Assembly: GCF_040256395.1 (NCBI RefSeq)
Contig: NZ_CP158296.1
Location: forward strand, 245,288-309,287
From: Deinococcus sonorensis KR-87
GTDB taxonomy: Bacteria > Deinococcota > Deinococci > Deinococcales > Deinococcaceae
Length of the DNA: 64,000 nucleotides
Direction: 5' to 3'
Below the pieces are notes generated by a model. That model was given only the letters and a program-made list of their open reading frames with translations. It did not search any database and was not told where the DNA came from. This document shows, in pieces, positions 35,837 through 44,572 of the stretch (its first letter is position 1; the number at the start of each line of letters is the position of its first letter). The position numbers were made by a program, and so were the translations under genes.

Positions 35837-37333
35837 ATGCGCATGTCGTTCCTGATCGCCACCACCCTGATCCTGCTGAGCGCCTGTGGAGGGGCGCCGG
35901 GCGGTGGTGCCTCCGGCCCCCCGACCCCGCCGCTTCCCCCGACCCCCTCGCCGGTCGGCACCCCGCTCGGTGCCGCCACGACCGCCACCATCGGGGCCGC
36001 CGGCGGCAGCCTGAGCCTGCCGGGCAACACCGTCCGCATCGACATTCCGGCCGGGGCGCTCAGTGCCGACACCCAGGTAGGCATTCAGGAGATCAGCGAC
36101 ACCGCGCCCGGGCAGCACGGCCATGCCTACCGCCTGACGCCGGAAGGCACCACCTTCGCCAAACCGGCCCGCCTCACCTTCAGCTACACCGACCAGGACA
36201 CCCTGAATTCGGCCCCGCAGGCGCTGAGCATCGCCTACCAGGATCACGCGGGCGTGTGGCAGATGTACCGGAAACCTGCCCGGGACCTGGCCGCCCAGAC
36301 CGTCTCGGTCGAAACCACGCACTTCAGCGACTGGTCGATGGTGCAGGGGGTTCAGCTGCTGCCGCTCAAGGCCACCGTGCGGGTGGGCGAGGCGCTGGCG
36401 CTGCGGGTGGTGCACTGCGACCAGCCCCCGCAGGACGAGGACGACCTGTTCGTCCCGCTGCCCGGGACCGCCAAAAATGAATGCGGGTACGCTCTGGCCT
36501 CTCTGACGGCCCGGAACTGGGCGGTCAATAGTGCGGCGGGCGGCAACAGCAGCGTGGGGACCGTCTCGGCCACCGGTGCAACAGGCGACGGCACCGCCCA
36601 GTACACCGCACCCGCCACCCGGCCTCCCCGCAACCCGGTGGCGGTGACGGTGGATGTGGACGACCCGCTGGACGGTCCGTTCACGCTGGTGTCGAACGTG
36701 ACCGTCACGGACAGTACCCCCCAGTGGCAGGGCACCGTGACGTACACGGAAAGCGGTAGCAAACCGTGGAACGTGCAGAGCAACTTCGTGGGCTCCGGCA
36801 TGGAGACTTTCAAGCAGGTGCACACCTACAAGGTGGTGGGCGTGAAGGAGGTGGACGGCCCCAGAACCACGCTGATCTTCGAGCAGCAGGGCGAGGCCGA
36901 GTACACCGACAACGGCAGCATCGAGAAGCAGGTGTACTCGCAGTGCGTGGTATTCGGGCCGGTCATCCTGCGCTACGACACCGTGTACCAGAAGGCGATG
37001 CAGATGGCCGGTTCGGTCACGCATCAGGCCGAGGAGGACCTGCACATCGACGACGGCCAGTACAGCCTCTACGTGTCGGGCGAGGACATCCCCATGAAGG
37101 GCCAGGAAAAGGTCACGTCGTACACCAAGTACGGTTGCACCACCACGGTGGACGACAGTTCGTACGTCAAACCCTGGAACTACCTGCAGGGTCCCCAGGA
37201 TGCCAAGATCGAGGGTCACATAGACCCGGCGCACCCCGACACCCTCACCGGCGGGTACGACGCCACCAGCAGCATGCTCGGCGTGTCCACACACATCCGG
37301 GTGGACTGGAACCTCCACCGCAGCAGCCCCTGA
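35837..37333 (+). CDS. Lipoprotein with ZU5-like beta domain
   Basis: 498 residues from the ATG at 35837 (a second in-frame ATG is at 35843). The lipobox LSAC places the lipid-anchored Cys near 16. Gly/Pro-rich linker, then the ZU5-like module (GAAGGSLSLPGNTVRIDI, PAGALSADTQV, YRLTPEGTTFAKPARL), then HFSDWSM and NWAVNSAAGGNSS. The C-terminal third holds a strand-rich domain unlike its two paralogs. The 3' end (37216-37333) is overlapped on the opposite strand by the end of the SARP gene. GAGGAG lies 11 nt upstream. Confidence 0.8.
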   Translation: MRMSFLIATTLILLSACGGAPGGGASGPPTPPLPPTPSPVGTPLGAATTATIGAAGGSLSLPGNTVRIDIPAGALSADTQVGIQEISDTAPGQHGHAYRLTPEGTTFAKPARLTFSYTDQDTLNSAPQALSIAYQDHAGVWQMYRKPARDLAAQTVSVETTHFSDWSMVQGVQLLPLKATVRVGEALALRVVHCDQPPQDEDDLFVPLPGTAKNECGYALASLTARNWAVNSAAGGNSSVGTVSATGATGDGTAQYTAPATRPPRNPVAVTVDVDDPLDGPFTLVSNVTVTDSTPQWQGTVTYTESGSKPWNVQSNFVGSGMETFKQVHTYKVVGVKEVDGPRTTLIFEQQGEAEYTDNGSIEKQVYSQCVVFGPVILRYDTVYQKAMQMAGSVTHQAEEDLHIDDGQYSLYVSGEDIPMKGQEKVTSYTKYGCTTTVDDSSYVKPWNYLQGPQDAKIEGHIDPAHPDTLTGGYDATSSMLGVSTHIRVDWNLHRSSP

Positions 37334-40300
37334 ACGCCGGCCAGGCCCACCACCGCGGCGCGCTCCCAGACCTCGGAGCGCGCCGCGGTGGTGAGCTTCA
37401 GCTGCCGGTGGGGACGTCGGGCCTCCGCCCCGGACGGCTGCAGGCTCCGCCAGGCGTGCTCCACGAAGCGCGTGCAGTGCTCGGGCGGCACGTCCTGCTG
37501 GGCCGTGCGCTCGACCCAGGCCCGGAACGCGGCCACCGCCTGCTCGCCCCGGTCCGGGTCGAGGGCCCGCGCCACCCGCACCCGGACCACCTGCCATTCC
37601 AGCAGGCTGATGACGCCAGCGGGCCCGTCCTCTGGTCCCCGCTCCCACGGCTGGGGCGGCAGGCCCAGGTCCAGCCGGGCGGCCTGGAGGCGCGCCTCGG
37701 CCGCGCTGGCCACCCCGTGCAGCCCCTGGGTCCGGCCGGCCTTCAGCACCGCCTCCAGCAGCGGCAGGCGCTCCTGCGCCGGCAGCAGGGCCGCGCGCGC
37801 GAGATCCAGCCGGGCATTCCAGTACAGTCCACCGGCCGGAAGGCGTTCGGCTTCCTGCAGGGCGGCCTCCACCTGCTCCCGGCTGCCCAACTGGATCAGC
37901 AGGCTCAGCACCAGCACCCGGGCGTCGGGGCGCAGGTTGGGTGAGCCGGGCAGCCGGGCCAGCAGGGCGAGCGCCTCGGTCCGGGCCTCCTCGTGCGCGC
38001 CGAGTTCCGCGAGCAGCGTGGCCCGGCCCGCCTGCAGCTCCGGCGCCCAGACGTCCGCATGCATCACGTCCATCTGCAGCGCTTCGTCCAGCGCCTCCAG
38101 CGCCTGGCGGTAGCGTCCCTGGGCGTGGTCGCAGGACGCCTGCCCCTCCAGCAGGAAGAGTCGCTGGGTGGCCATTCCGTTGCCCTGATCGAGCGCGGCC
38201 GCCATGCGGCCCAGGGCCTCCCGGGCCCCATGCACGTCACCGAACCGCAGCAGCCCGGTGGCGATTTTCTGGGTGCAGGCCGCCACGCCCTGCAGGTCGC
38301 CTGTCCGGCGATACAGCTCCTCGCCCGCCTCGGCATGGCGCCGCGCTTCCTGGGGCCGGAACGCGCCAAGGTACAGCGCCCACAGGTCGTGGGTTTTGGC
38401 CTGCAGCGCCGCGTCATTCAGCGCGTTCCCCACCTGGAGCATGCGCTCCAGCCACGCCGACGGGTCCGGGTCGTAGCCCCGCTGGTAGCTGCTGAACACC
38501 AGCAGTTCCAGCAGGTCCGCCTCCAGCCGCAGATCACCGGCCTGCACCGCGCACGAGAGCCCCATCTGCGCCACGGCCATGCCCTGCGCCGCCTCACCCC
38601 GCATCAGGAAGGTGGCGCTGTGGATCCGGTGCGCCAGGGCCTTGTGGCGCGGCGTGCGGGCCCGCTCCTGCATCGTCTGTGCCAGCGTGCCCACGGTCTG
38701 GTGATCTTCCAGATAAAAGAGCTTCTCGCCCTGCTGTCCCCACGCCTGGAAGGCGGCGTCGGCGTCGCCGGCCGCCCAGAACGCCTCGCCCGCCTGACCC
38801 AGGTTCTGGGCAGCGGTGGCATTCAGGTACCGCGCCTGGGCCTGCTCGGCCGCCTTCAGCCACTGGGGCGCGGCCTGGCCCGGCTTGCCGCCCTCCATCC
38901 AGTGCTGGGCGATGCGGGCCGGGTGGCCGCCCTGCCCTTCGAGCGCCCGCGCCGCGCCCCGGTGCAGCAGCGGCCGCACCGAGCCCGGGACGCTGGCCAG
39001 GACCGTCTCATACACCAGGTCATGCGAGAAGCGCTCACCCGACACGAGCTGGGCCGCGTCCAGTTCCTCCCAGGCGCCCAGCAGGTCGAAGAGCGGCGCG
39101 CCCAGCACCTGCGCCACCAGCTCCACGTCGAAGTCGCGCTGCAGGATGGCCGCCGCGCGCGCCGCCTGCAGCGCCGGCGTGGACAGCAGCGACAGACGGC
39201 GCTCGATCAGCTGACCTACCTTGGGCGGCAGCGGCAGCCGCTCCGGCAGTCCCCGCTCCAGCTGACCGGTCTCCAGCAGGTGCCGCACCGTTTCCAGCAG
39301 GAACAGCGGATTGCCGCCGGTGTGCTGCCGCAGCCGGGCGCGCGCCTGCGGGTCGGGCGGCACGCCCAGGTCGTTCATCAGCTGCTCGCTGCCCTCGTCC
39401 GGCAGCGGCTCGATGTCAATCACGATGCCCAGCCCCTGCCCGACCAGATGCAGAATCAGCTGCTCACTTTCGAGGGCCACCTCGTCGCGCCGGTAGGTGA
39501 TGATCATCGGCGGCAGCTGGCCCTCCACGCCCTGCGGCAGCGGCGTGGTCCACATGAAGGCGCCGTCCTGGTTCGAGTCGTAGTCGTAGAACTGCCAGTC
39601 GTCGACAAGTGTGGCGGCCAGGTGGCGGGTGCGCTCGGTGAAGAAGACCTGCATCGCCTGACGCAGCCGCAGCACGTCGGCCTCGCTGCTGAGGGGCGTC
39701 AGCACCTCGCCCGGCTGCGCCAGTTCCGGCAGCACCCGGGCCATCTCGCGGCGCACCCATTCCTGCAGCGGCACGTCCGGAAAGCGTTCCAGAACGGTGC
39801 GGGCGTTGCGGGCGGACGAGGCGAAGGGAACGTCGGTGTCGCCCGGGCGGCCGCCGTACACGATGTAGTCGCCCCGGCTGGCGGCGAAGTCCTGGGCCAG
39901 CCGCGTCTTGCCGGACCCGGGCGCCCCCCGGATGTAGATGAACCGGACCTGCCCCCACGCCGCCTCCAGCTGCGCCCACTCGCGCTCGCGGCCCACCAGG
40001 TGGGGCGGGCGCTGCACGGCGAGCGGCAACGCGACCGGGCGCGGCGCGGCGGTGACCGGCACGGTGCCGCGGTCGATCTCGCGGGCGAGCTGCACCGTCG
40101 CGGGCAGCGGGTCCACCCCGAACTCGCGCCGCAGCACCTCCTTGCATTTCTGGTAGGCCCGGAGCGCCGCCGGACGGTCGCCCGACACGTAGGTCAGGCG
40201 CATCACGTGGCGCCAGGCCTCCTCCGACACCGGGTCCAGGTCCAGCAGCGCGCGGGCCAGGGCCAGCGCCTGGGCCGTGTCTCCGTCCCGCTCCACCCGC

Positions 40301-40764
40301 GTCATCTCGGCCCGCAGCGCGCCGAGGCGCCACTCCTGAAGCTGCTCGCGCTGCGCCGTGATCCAGTCGTCGAGGTCCGGGCAGTCGTCGTAGTTCAGGT
40401 TGTGCAGCAGGGTGCCGTCCAGCTTCAGCAGGTCCGAGACGTGGCCCTGGGTCAGCAGGGCGCGCGCCTGCGCGGCGTCCACCTGCACCTCCGGCGCCAG
40501 GGACAGCTCATCGGTGCCAATGATCAGCTCGTGGCCGGTGGCGAGGCGCAATTTGCGCAGCATTTGCGAGAGGTTGTTGCGGGCCGTGGCTTCCGGCGAA
40601 TCGGGCCACAGCAGCCCCACCAGCCGCGAGCGCGAAGTGGCGCCTTCCAGCGCAAGGTATGTGAGGCAGGCGGCCAGCTTGCGTTCCAGCGTCGTTTCCG
40701 GCAGGACCGGGCCGCTCAGCCGGACCTGTCCCAGTACCCGGAGGCGCCACCCTGGCGTGTCCAT
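37216..40764 (-). CDS. SARP-family regulator, ATPase and TPR domains
   Basis: 1182 residues from the ATG at 40764. Order: winged helix (RNNLSQMLRKLRL), BTAD (DRPAALRAYQKCKEVLRREF), ATPase with Walker A GAPGSGKTRL near 280 and Walker B TLVDDWQFYDYD, then long TPR-like helical repeats from about 640 to 1130. TATCAT lies 9 nt before the ATG, a possible leaderless -10. The C-terminal tail is odd: it reads through a 19-bp hairpin and overlaps the end of the convergent lipoprotein gene by 118 bp, so the last ~40 residues look non-native. It is divergent from the small protein at 40876. Surrounding genes carry AATCA-type SARP promoters, so it is their candidate activator. Confidence 0.86.
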   Translation of the reverse strand: MDTPGWRLRVLGQVRLSGPVLPETTLERKLAACLTYLALEGATSRSRLVGLLWPDSPEATARNNLSQMLRKLRLATGHELIIGTDELSLAPEVQVDAAQARALLTQGHVSDLLKLDGTLLHNLNYDDCPDLDDWITAQREQLQEWRLGALRAEMTRVERDGDTAQALALARALLDLDPVSEEAWRHVMRLTYVSGDRPAALRAYQKCKEVLRREFGVDPLPATVQLAREIDRGTVPVTAAPRPVALPLAVQRPPHLVGREREWAQLEAAWGQVRFIYIRGAPGSGKTRLAQDFAASRGDYIVYGGRPGDTDVPFASSARNARTVLERFPDVPLQEWVRREMARVLPELAQPGEVLTPLSSEADVLRLRQAMQVFFTERTRHLAATLVDDWQFYDYDSNQDGAFMWTTPLPQGVEGQLPPMIITYRRDEVALESEQLILHLVGQGLGIVIDIEPLPDEGSEQLMNDLGVPPDPQARARLRQHTGGNPLFLLETVRHLLETGQLERGLPERLPLPPKVGQLIERRLSLLSTPALQAARAAAILQRDFDVELVAQVLGAPLFDLLGAWEELDAAQLVSGERFSHDLVYETVLASVPGSVRPLLHRGAARALEGQGGHPARIAQHWMEGGKPGQAAPQWLKAAEQAQARYLNATAAQNLGQAGEAFWAAGDADAAFQAWGQQGEKLFYLEDHQTVGTLAQTMQERARTPRHKALAHRIHSATFLMRGEAAQGMAVAQMGLSCAVQAGDLRLEADLLELLVFSSYQRGYDPDPSAWLERMLQVGNALNDAALQAKTHDLWALYLGAFRPQEARRHAEAGEELYRRTGDLQGVAACTQKIATGLLRFGDVHGAREALGRMAAALDQGNGMATQRLFLLEGQASCDHAQGRYRQALEALDEALQMDVMHADVWAPELQAGRATLLAELGAHEEARTEALALLARLPGSPNLRPDARVLVLSLLIQLGSREQVEAALQEAERLPAGGLYWNARLDLARAALLPAQERLPLLEAVLKAGRTQGLHGVASAAEARLQAARLDLGLPPQPWERGPEDGPAGVISLLEWQVVRVRVARALDPDRGEQAVAAFRAWVERTAQQDVPPEHCTRFVEHAWRSLQPSGAEARRPHRQLKLTTAARSEVWERAAVVGLAGVQGLLRWRFQSTRMCVDTPSMLLVASYPPVRVSGCAGSM
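37348..37393 (+). terminator. 19-bp perfect hairpin inside the SARP reading frame
   Basis: Arms at 37348-37366 and 37375-37393 with an 8-nt loop, 14 bp past the stop of the lipoprotein gene. No U-run, but the stem is extremely stable. It lies inside the minus-strand SARP coding sequence, so it also encodes residues near that protein's C-terminus. Confidence 0.65.
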
Positions 40765-40805
40765 GAGGCCTGCATGATAGCACCTGCGCCGCCACAGCAG
40801 GCCCA

Positions 40806-40838
40806 ATCAGGGCGGAATCACGCCCCTTTCCCTACGCT
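40806..40838 (+). promoter_or_regulatory. SARP-type promoter of a small protein
   Basis: Heptamers TCAGGGC and TCACGCC 11 bp apart (each preceded by AA), an 8-bp gap, then the -10 TACGCT (40833-40838). It sits 42 bp from the divergent SARP start. Confidence 0.72.
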
Positions 40839-40875
40839 CTTCCGACACTGACAACCCGGTGTCGGAGGTCTTGCA

Positions 40876-41103
40876 ATGAATGAATCCCGGCGGCTCCAGG
40901 CCACCTCAGAGCACGAAGTCTTTCTGTTGCGCGTCTGGTACGAGTTTGACGGCTCGCTTCCGGTCTGGCGCTCGTCGCTGCTGCTCCCCCACGACCCGCA
41001 GCGGCGCTATTTCGCGACGCCGGGCGCGCTGATGCACTTCCTGGGTCAGCACGTGCTGACCCAGTCCGCGTCCATCGCCGAAGCGGCAGGCATCGAGCCG
41101 TGA
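40876..41103 (+). CDS. Small protein, paralog of the one at 15322
   Basis: 75 residues. The core VFLLRVWYEFDG, WRSSLLLPHDPQRRYFA and GALMHFLGQHV matches the 65-residue protein at 15322-15519 in order and spacing. No signal peptide and no Cys. GGAGG lies 10 nt upstream of the ATG. It is divergent from the SARP gene and is the nearest target of a SARP-type promoter. Function unknown; its conserved position beside SARP regulators in both islands suggests a role in the same circuit. Confidence 0.75.
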   Translation: MNESRRLQATSEHEVFLLRVWYEFDGSLPVWRSSLLLPHDPQRRYFATPGALMHFLGQHVLTQSASIAEAAGIEP

Positions 41104-41122
41104 ATGCGGGCACTTCGCCCGA

Positions 41123-41155
41123 ATCACGGGCGAATCAGAGCGCTTTTTCTACCGT
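41123..41155 (+). promoter_or_regulatory. SARP-type promoter
   Basis: Heptamers TCACGGG and TCAGAGC 11 bp apart (each preceded by GAA), an 8-bp gap, then the -10 TACCGT (41150-41155). It serves the lipoprotein at 41184 and probably the two genes after it. Confidence 0.74.
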
Positions 41156-41183
41156 ACGGAAGCCAAGAGGCAAGGAGGAAGTT

Positions 41184-43058
41184 ATGCGAAGCATTCAGAT
41201 CATCAGTGCGGTGCTCCTGACCGGAAGTCTGGCCGCGTGCGGTGGGGGCAGCCCCACGCCGGGCACCCCCACCATCCGGACCATCGAACTCACGCCGGCC
41301 ACGGCGAGCGTCGCGGTGGGCCAGAACGTTTCGCTCACCGCCATCGCCAAGGACCAGGCCGGTCACACGGTGACCGGCGTGACCTTCAGCTGGAAATCCA
41401 GCAGCGAGACGGTGGCGAAGGTGGCGGGCGGCGTCGTGACCGGCATGACCGCCGGCACCGCCAACGTGACGGCCAGCGCGAACGGCGTGACCAGCGCGCC
41501 CGCCGCCATCACCGTCACCCAGGCCCAGCCGCAGAGCAGCTTTGACCTCACGCTCTCGCAGGACCGCCTCCCGGTGATCACCGGGACCAGCGCCACCCTG
41601 ACTGTGACCGTCACCCGCCTGAACGGCTTCACCGGCCCGATCACTCTCAATGCCAGCAACCTCCCGGCGGGCGCCAGCGCCGCTCCGGTGACGGTCGCGG
41701 CCGGTCAGACCAGCGCCACCGTCACGGTGAGTGCGGCGGCCAACGCGGCGCACTCGCAGCCCACAGCCGTGACCCTGTCCGGCAGCAGCGCCGGCGTCCC
41801 GGCCGTGAACAAAACCGTCACCGTCACGGTGCGCGGCCCGGCCGGCAGCCTCGACACCACCTTCGGCACCCAGGGCATCGCTGTGACGCCGGTGGGCGCG
41901 GGCGAGGACGTACCGTACGCCATGGCCGTGCAGCCGGACGGCAAGATCGTCGTGGCGGGCCGGGTGGCCGGCACTGTCTCGGACGACTTCGGGGTGGTGC
42001 GCTACACCCGTGACGGGGCGCTGGACCCGACCTTCGGCGCAGGCGGGAAGGTGCTGATCGACTTTGAGGGCCGCTCCGACATCGCCCGGGCCGTGGCCCT
42101 GCAACCGGACGGCAAGATTGTGGTGGCGGGCAACGCGACGACCGGCGCGGGCGAGGAACGCTTCGCGGTGGCGCGCCTGAACAGCGCCGGCACCCTCGAC
42201 GCCAGCTTCGGCACCGGCGGCCGCGTCGAGACCGCCTTCCCCGGCAGCAGCGCAGACCGGGCCTACGCCGCCCTGGTCCAGCCGGACGGCAAGATCGTGG
42301 TGGGCGGACAGGCCAACCTCGCCAGCAACACCTCCGGGGTGGACTTCGCCCTGGCCCGCTACACCGCCACCGGCGCGCTGGATGCGGGCTTCGGGACCGG
42401 CGGTCAGGTGCTCACAGCCATGACGGCCGGCAGCGGCACCGAAGCCATTCACGCGCTGGCCCTGCAGGGCAGCAAGATCGTTGCCGCCGGCGGCGAGGGC
42501 GACTTCCGGGTGGCCCGCTACACGGCCGCCGGCACCCTGGACGCCAGCTTCGGGACGGGCGGCAAGGTGAGCGCCGTGTTCGGTGCCGGCAGCATCGGGG
42601 TGGCGAACGCGGTGGTGGTGGACGCCCAGAACCGGCTGGTGCTGGCCGGACAGAGCCAGAACGACACGGCCGCCGCCCGCCTGACCGAGAACGGAGCGCT
42701 GGACGCCAGCTTCGGGGAGGGTGGCAAAAAGGTCATCGCCATCAACGCCGACAACTGGGACGCTGCCAACGGGCTGGCGATCCAGAGTGACGGCAAGGTC
42801 GTGCTGGGCGGCTGGGTGTACGGCGTCGGCTCGCAAAGCAACTTCACCGTGACGCGCCTGACGGCCGGCGGTCAGCCGGACGGCGGCTTCGGCACCGGCG
42901 GCACCACCGTCACCCCGGTGGCCACCGGCATCAAGCAGGACGAGGCGCAGGCGCTGGCGCTGCAGCCGGACGAGCGCATCCCGGCCACCCGCATCGTGGC
43001 GGCAGGGCTGCGGCAGGACAGCAACCAGGACTTCGCCCTCACCCGCTACTGGCCCTGA
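41184..43058 (+). CDS. Lipoprotein with BIG2 and delta-60 repeats
   Basis: 624 residues. Lipobox LAAC puts the anchored Cys near 20. An Ig-like BIG2 domain (about 30-112, ELTPATASVAVGQNVSLTA) and a second beta-sandwich (about 118-215) are followed by seven delta-60 beta-propeller-type repeats, each ending in LDxxFGxGGxV (TTFGTQG, PTFGAGG, ASFGTGG, AGFGTGG, ASFGTGG, ASFGEGG, GGFGTGG). The repeats carry QPDGKIVVAG signatures. It is probably an extracellular binding or adhesion protein. AAGGAGG lies 6 nt upstream of the ATG. It leads a likely three-gene operon. Confidence 0.88.
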   Translation: MRSIQIISAVLLTGSLAACGGGSPTPGTPTIRTIELTPATASVAVGQNVSLTAIAKDQAGHTVTGVTFSWKSSSETVAKVAGGVVTGMTAGTANVTASANGVTSAPAAITVTQAQPQSSFDLTLSQDRLPVITGTSATLTVTVTRLNGFTGPITLNASNLPAGASAAPVTVAAGQTSATVTVSAAANAAHSQPTAVTLSGSSAGVPAVNKTVTVTVRGPAGSLDTTFGTQGIAVTPVGAGEDVPYAMAVQPDGKIVVAGRVAGTVSDDFGVVRYTRDGALDPTFGAGGKVLIDFEGRSDIARAVALQPDGKIVVAGNATTGAGEERFAVARLNSAGTLDASFGTGGRVETAFPGSSADRAYAALVQPDGKIVVGGQANLASNTSGVDFALARYTATGALDAGFGTGGQVLTAMTAGSGTEAIHALALQGSKIVAAGGEGDFRVARYTAAGTLDASFGTGGKVSAVFGAGSIGVANAVVVDAQNRLVLAGQSQNDTAAARLTENGALDASFGEGGKKVIAINADNWDAANGLAIQSDGKVVLGGWVYGVGSQSNFTVTRLTAGGQPDGGFGTGGTTVTPVATGIKQDEAQALALQPDERIPATRIVAAGLRQDSNQDFALTRYWP

Positions 43059-43124
43059 AGCCGCGCCTGGGGGCGGGCAGCGCCTGCCCCCGCCCTCACC
43101 CCCAATCCAGGAGAACCGATCAAG

Positions 43125-43880
43125 ATGCACAGACGAATGCTCGCCCCCCTGCTCGCCCTCTCAACCGCCCTGGCCAGCGCCGGTGCGGCCCCCGGCACCG
43201 TCCAGGGACAGGCCCTGGACACGCACGGAAAGCCGCTGGCCGGCGTGCAGGTGTGGATCAAGCCGGTGGTGACCACCGGAGTCGCCGAGACACTCACCGA
43301 CGATCACGGACGGTACGCGGTGAGCGGCCTGCCCTCCGTCGGGTACCGCTCCTACGCCTGGCTGCAGGCCCCCTACAAGGGCAAGACCTTCTGCTACCGC
43401 CTCGCCCAGCCGAACACCGCCGATTACAACGCCTTCAACCCCAGGGACGGCCTGACCCGCAACTTCAAGTGGCAGCTGTCGGGCCAGATTCCCGGCGAGG
43501 AGCCGTACAGCGACCTGGGGTATTTCGGGGGCAGCCTGCCGCTGATGTCCGCCTTCGGGCAGGCCCGGTGGGCCACCCAGAACGATGAGATCGAGCTGCA
43601 GCTCACCCCCGTCGGGCCCTTGATCGACGGCAGTGCGGGCAAGGCGATCACAAAGACCGCGCCGGCACGCGGCATGGTGCTGGACGTCCCGATCGGCACG
43701 TATCAGGTCAAAGCCACCTTCATCAGCGCGAACGGGAAGCGCGAGGCGCTGCAGGTCTCGGCCTTCGACGGCGACTACTCGGCCAGCGCAACCGTGAACT
43801 TCAAACCGTCCGGCGACATCTGCAAAGGCACCACCGGCGGCGCGCCGGGCCGCGCCTACGTCTACTGGAAATTCCAGTAA
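43125..43880 (+). CDS. Secreted protein with carboxypeptidase-regulatory-like domain
   Basis: 251 residues. A signal peptide (cleavage after ASAG/AAP, near 22) has no lipobox Cys, unlike the paralog at 34950. The module starts TVQGQALDTHGKPLAGVQVW and continues YKGKTFCYRLAQPNTADYN and RNFKWQLSG, then LIDGSAGKAI. The two proteins keep the same order, so the domain was duplicated between the lipid-anchored and free versions. AGGAG lies 11 nt before the ATG. It is 66 bp after the delta-60 gene and 35 bp before the next. Confidence 0.78.
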   Translation: MHRRMLAPLLALSTALASAGAAPGTVQGQALDTHGKPLAGVQVWIKPVVTTGVAETLTDDHGRYAVSGLPSVGYRSYAWLQAPYKGKTFCYRLAQPNTADYNAFNPRDGLTRNFKWQLSGQIPGEEPYSDLGYFGGSLPLMSAFGQARWATQNDEIELQLTPVGPLIDGSAGKAITKTAPARGMVLDVPIGTYQVKATFISANGKREALQVSAFDGDYSASATVNFKPSGDICKGTTGGAPGRAYVYWKFQ

Positions 43881-43915
43881 TTGTTCCTCCCCCTTCCCCA
43901 CTCAGGAGACCCACC

Positions 43916-44434
43916 ATGAACCGATTTTCCCTGTTGACCCTCGCCCTCGCCGCCCTTTCAGTGGCGTCCGCCACCCGCCTGCCCAGCAACCTGGAACCGT
44001 TCGAGACGAAGCACGTCTGTGTGGGCCGCGCCGAAGTGCAACTGCGCGGCAAGGCAGACGACAAACTCGGCCAGGCGGCCCAGGGCATCATGAACCAACT
44101 CGCGAGCTCCATGAAGCTCAATCCGGACGGAGAGAACTACACGGCCTGCCCCGCCTGGCTGTATTTCAAGGTGGACGCCGGAAACAATGCGGACGGTGGT
44201 CTGGTCTACTCTGCCAGCCTGAGCCTGGTCACGCCCAAGGTGGACACCAAGGCCCTCGGGAACCTCAAGGACGAGTCCTTCGACTATGACGGTGGCTTCG
44301 AGTACGTGACGCTGTGGAGCGATACCGGCTACAACACCGCCGCCTCCATGGACAACCTCAGCTTCAAACTCAGGGCTGAGGTGGTGGCCCAGATGGGCGA
44401 CTTCACGGCCGACTGGAAGAAGGCCCACCAGTAA
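43916..44434 (+). CDS. Secreted protein of unknown function
   Basis: 172 residues with a signal peptide (cleavage after ASA, near 19). The mature part starts TRLPSNLEPFETKHVCVGRA and has two Cys (VCVG and TACPAW) that could form a disulfide. The rest alternates strands and polar loops (NADGGLVYSASLSLVTP). No family recognised. It is the last gene of the presumed operon that begins with the delta-60 lipoprotein. A 10-bp hairpin with CGGG-rich arms lies downstream. Confidence 0.7.
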   Translation: MNRFSLLTLALAALSVASATRLPSNLEPFETKHVCVGRAEVQLRGKADDKLGQAAQGIMNQLASSMKLNPDGENYTACPAWLYFKVDAGNNADGGLVYSASLSLVTPKVDTKALGNLKDESFDYDGGFEYVTLWSDTGYNTAASMDNLSFKLRAEVVAQMGDFTADWKKAHQ

Positions 44435-44545
44435 CGCCACGCATGTGGAAAGGGAGGAGGTGACGTCTGTTCACAGACCGTCCTGACACACGGTGCAGAA
44501 CATGTCCTGACCCTAGGGAACCCTCACCCCACCGAAGTTCCACCG

Positions 44546-44572
44546 CCACCCGGGCCGCCACCGCCCGGGTGG
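44546..44572 (+). terminator. GC-rich hairpin after the secreted-protein operon
   Basis: CCACCCGGGC (44546-44555) pairs with GCCCGGGTGG (44563-44572), 7-nt loop. It lies about 110 bp past the stop codon and has no U-run. Confidence 0.5.

Noticed and set aside
37993..40851. 952-codon plus-strand frame opposite the third SARP gene
   Set aside because: Shadow of the SARP coding sequence with the same Gln/Arg/His-rich composition and no domain.
41867..43050. Repeated short DNA motifs suggesting a tandem-repeat or CRISPR-like array
   Set aside because: They are the codons of the seven delta-60 protein repeats, irregular in length and without spacers.
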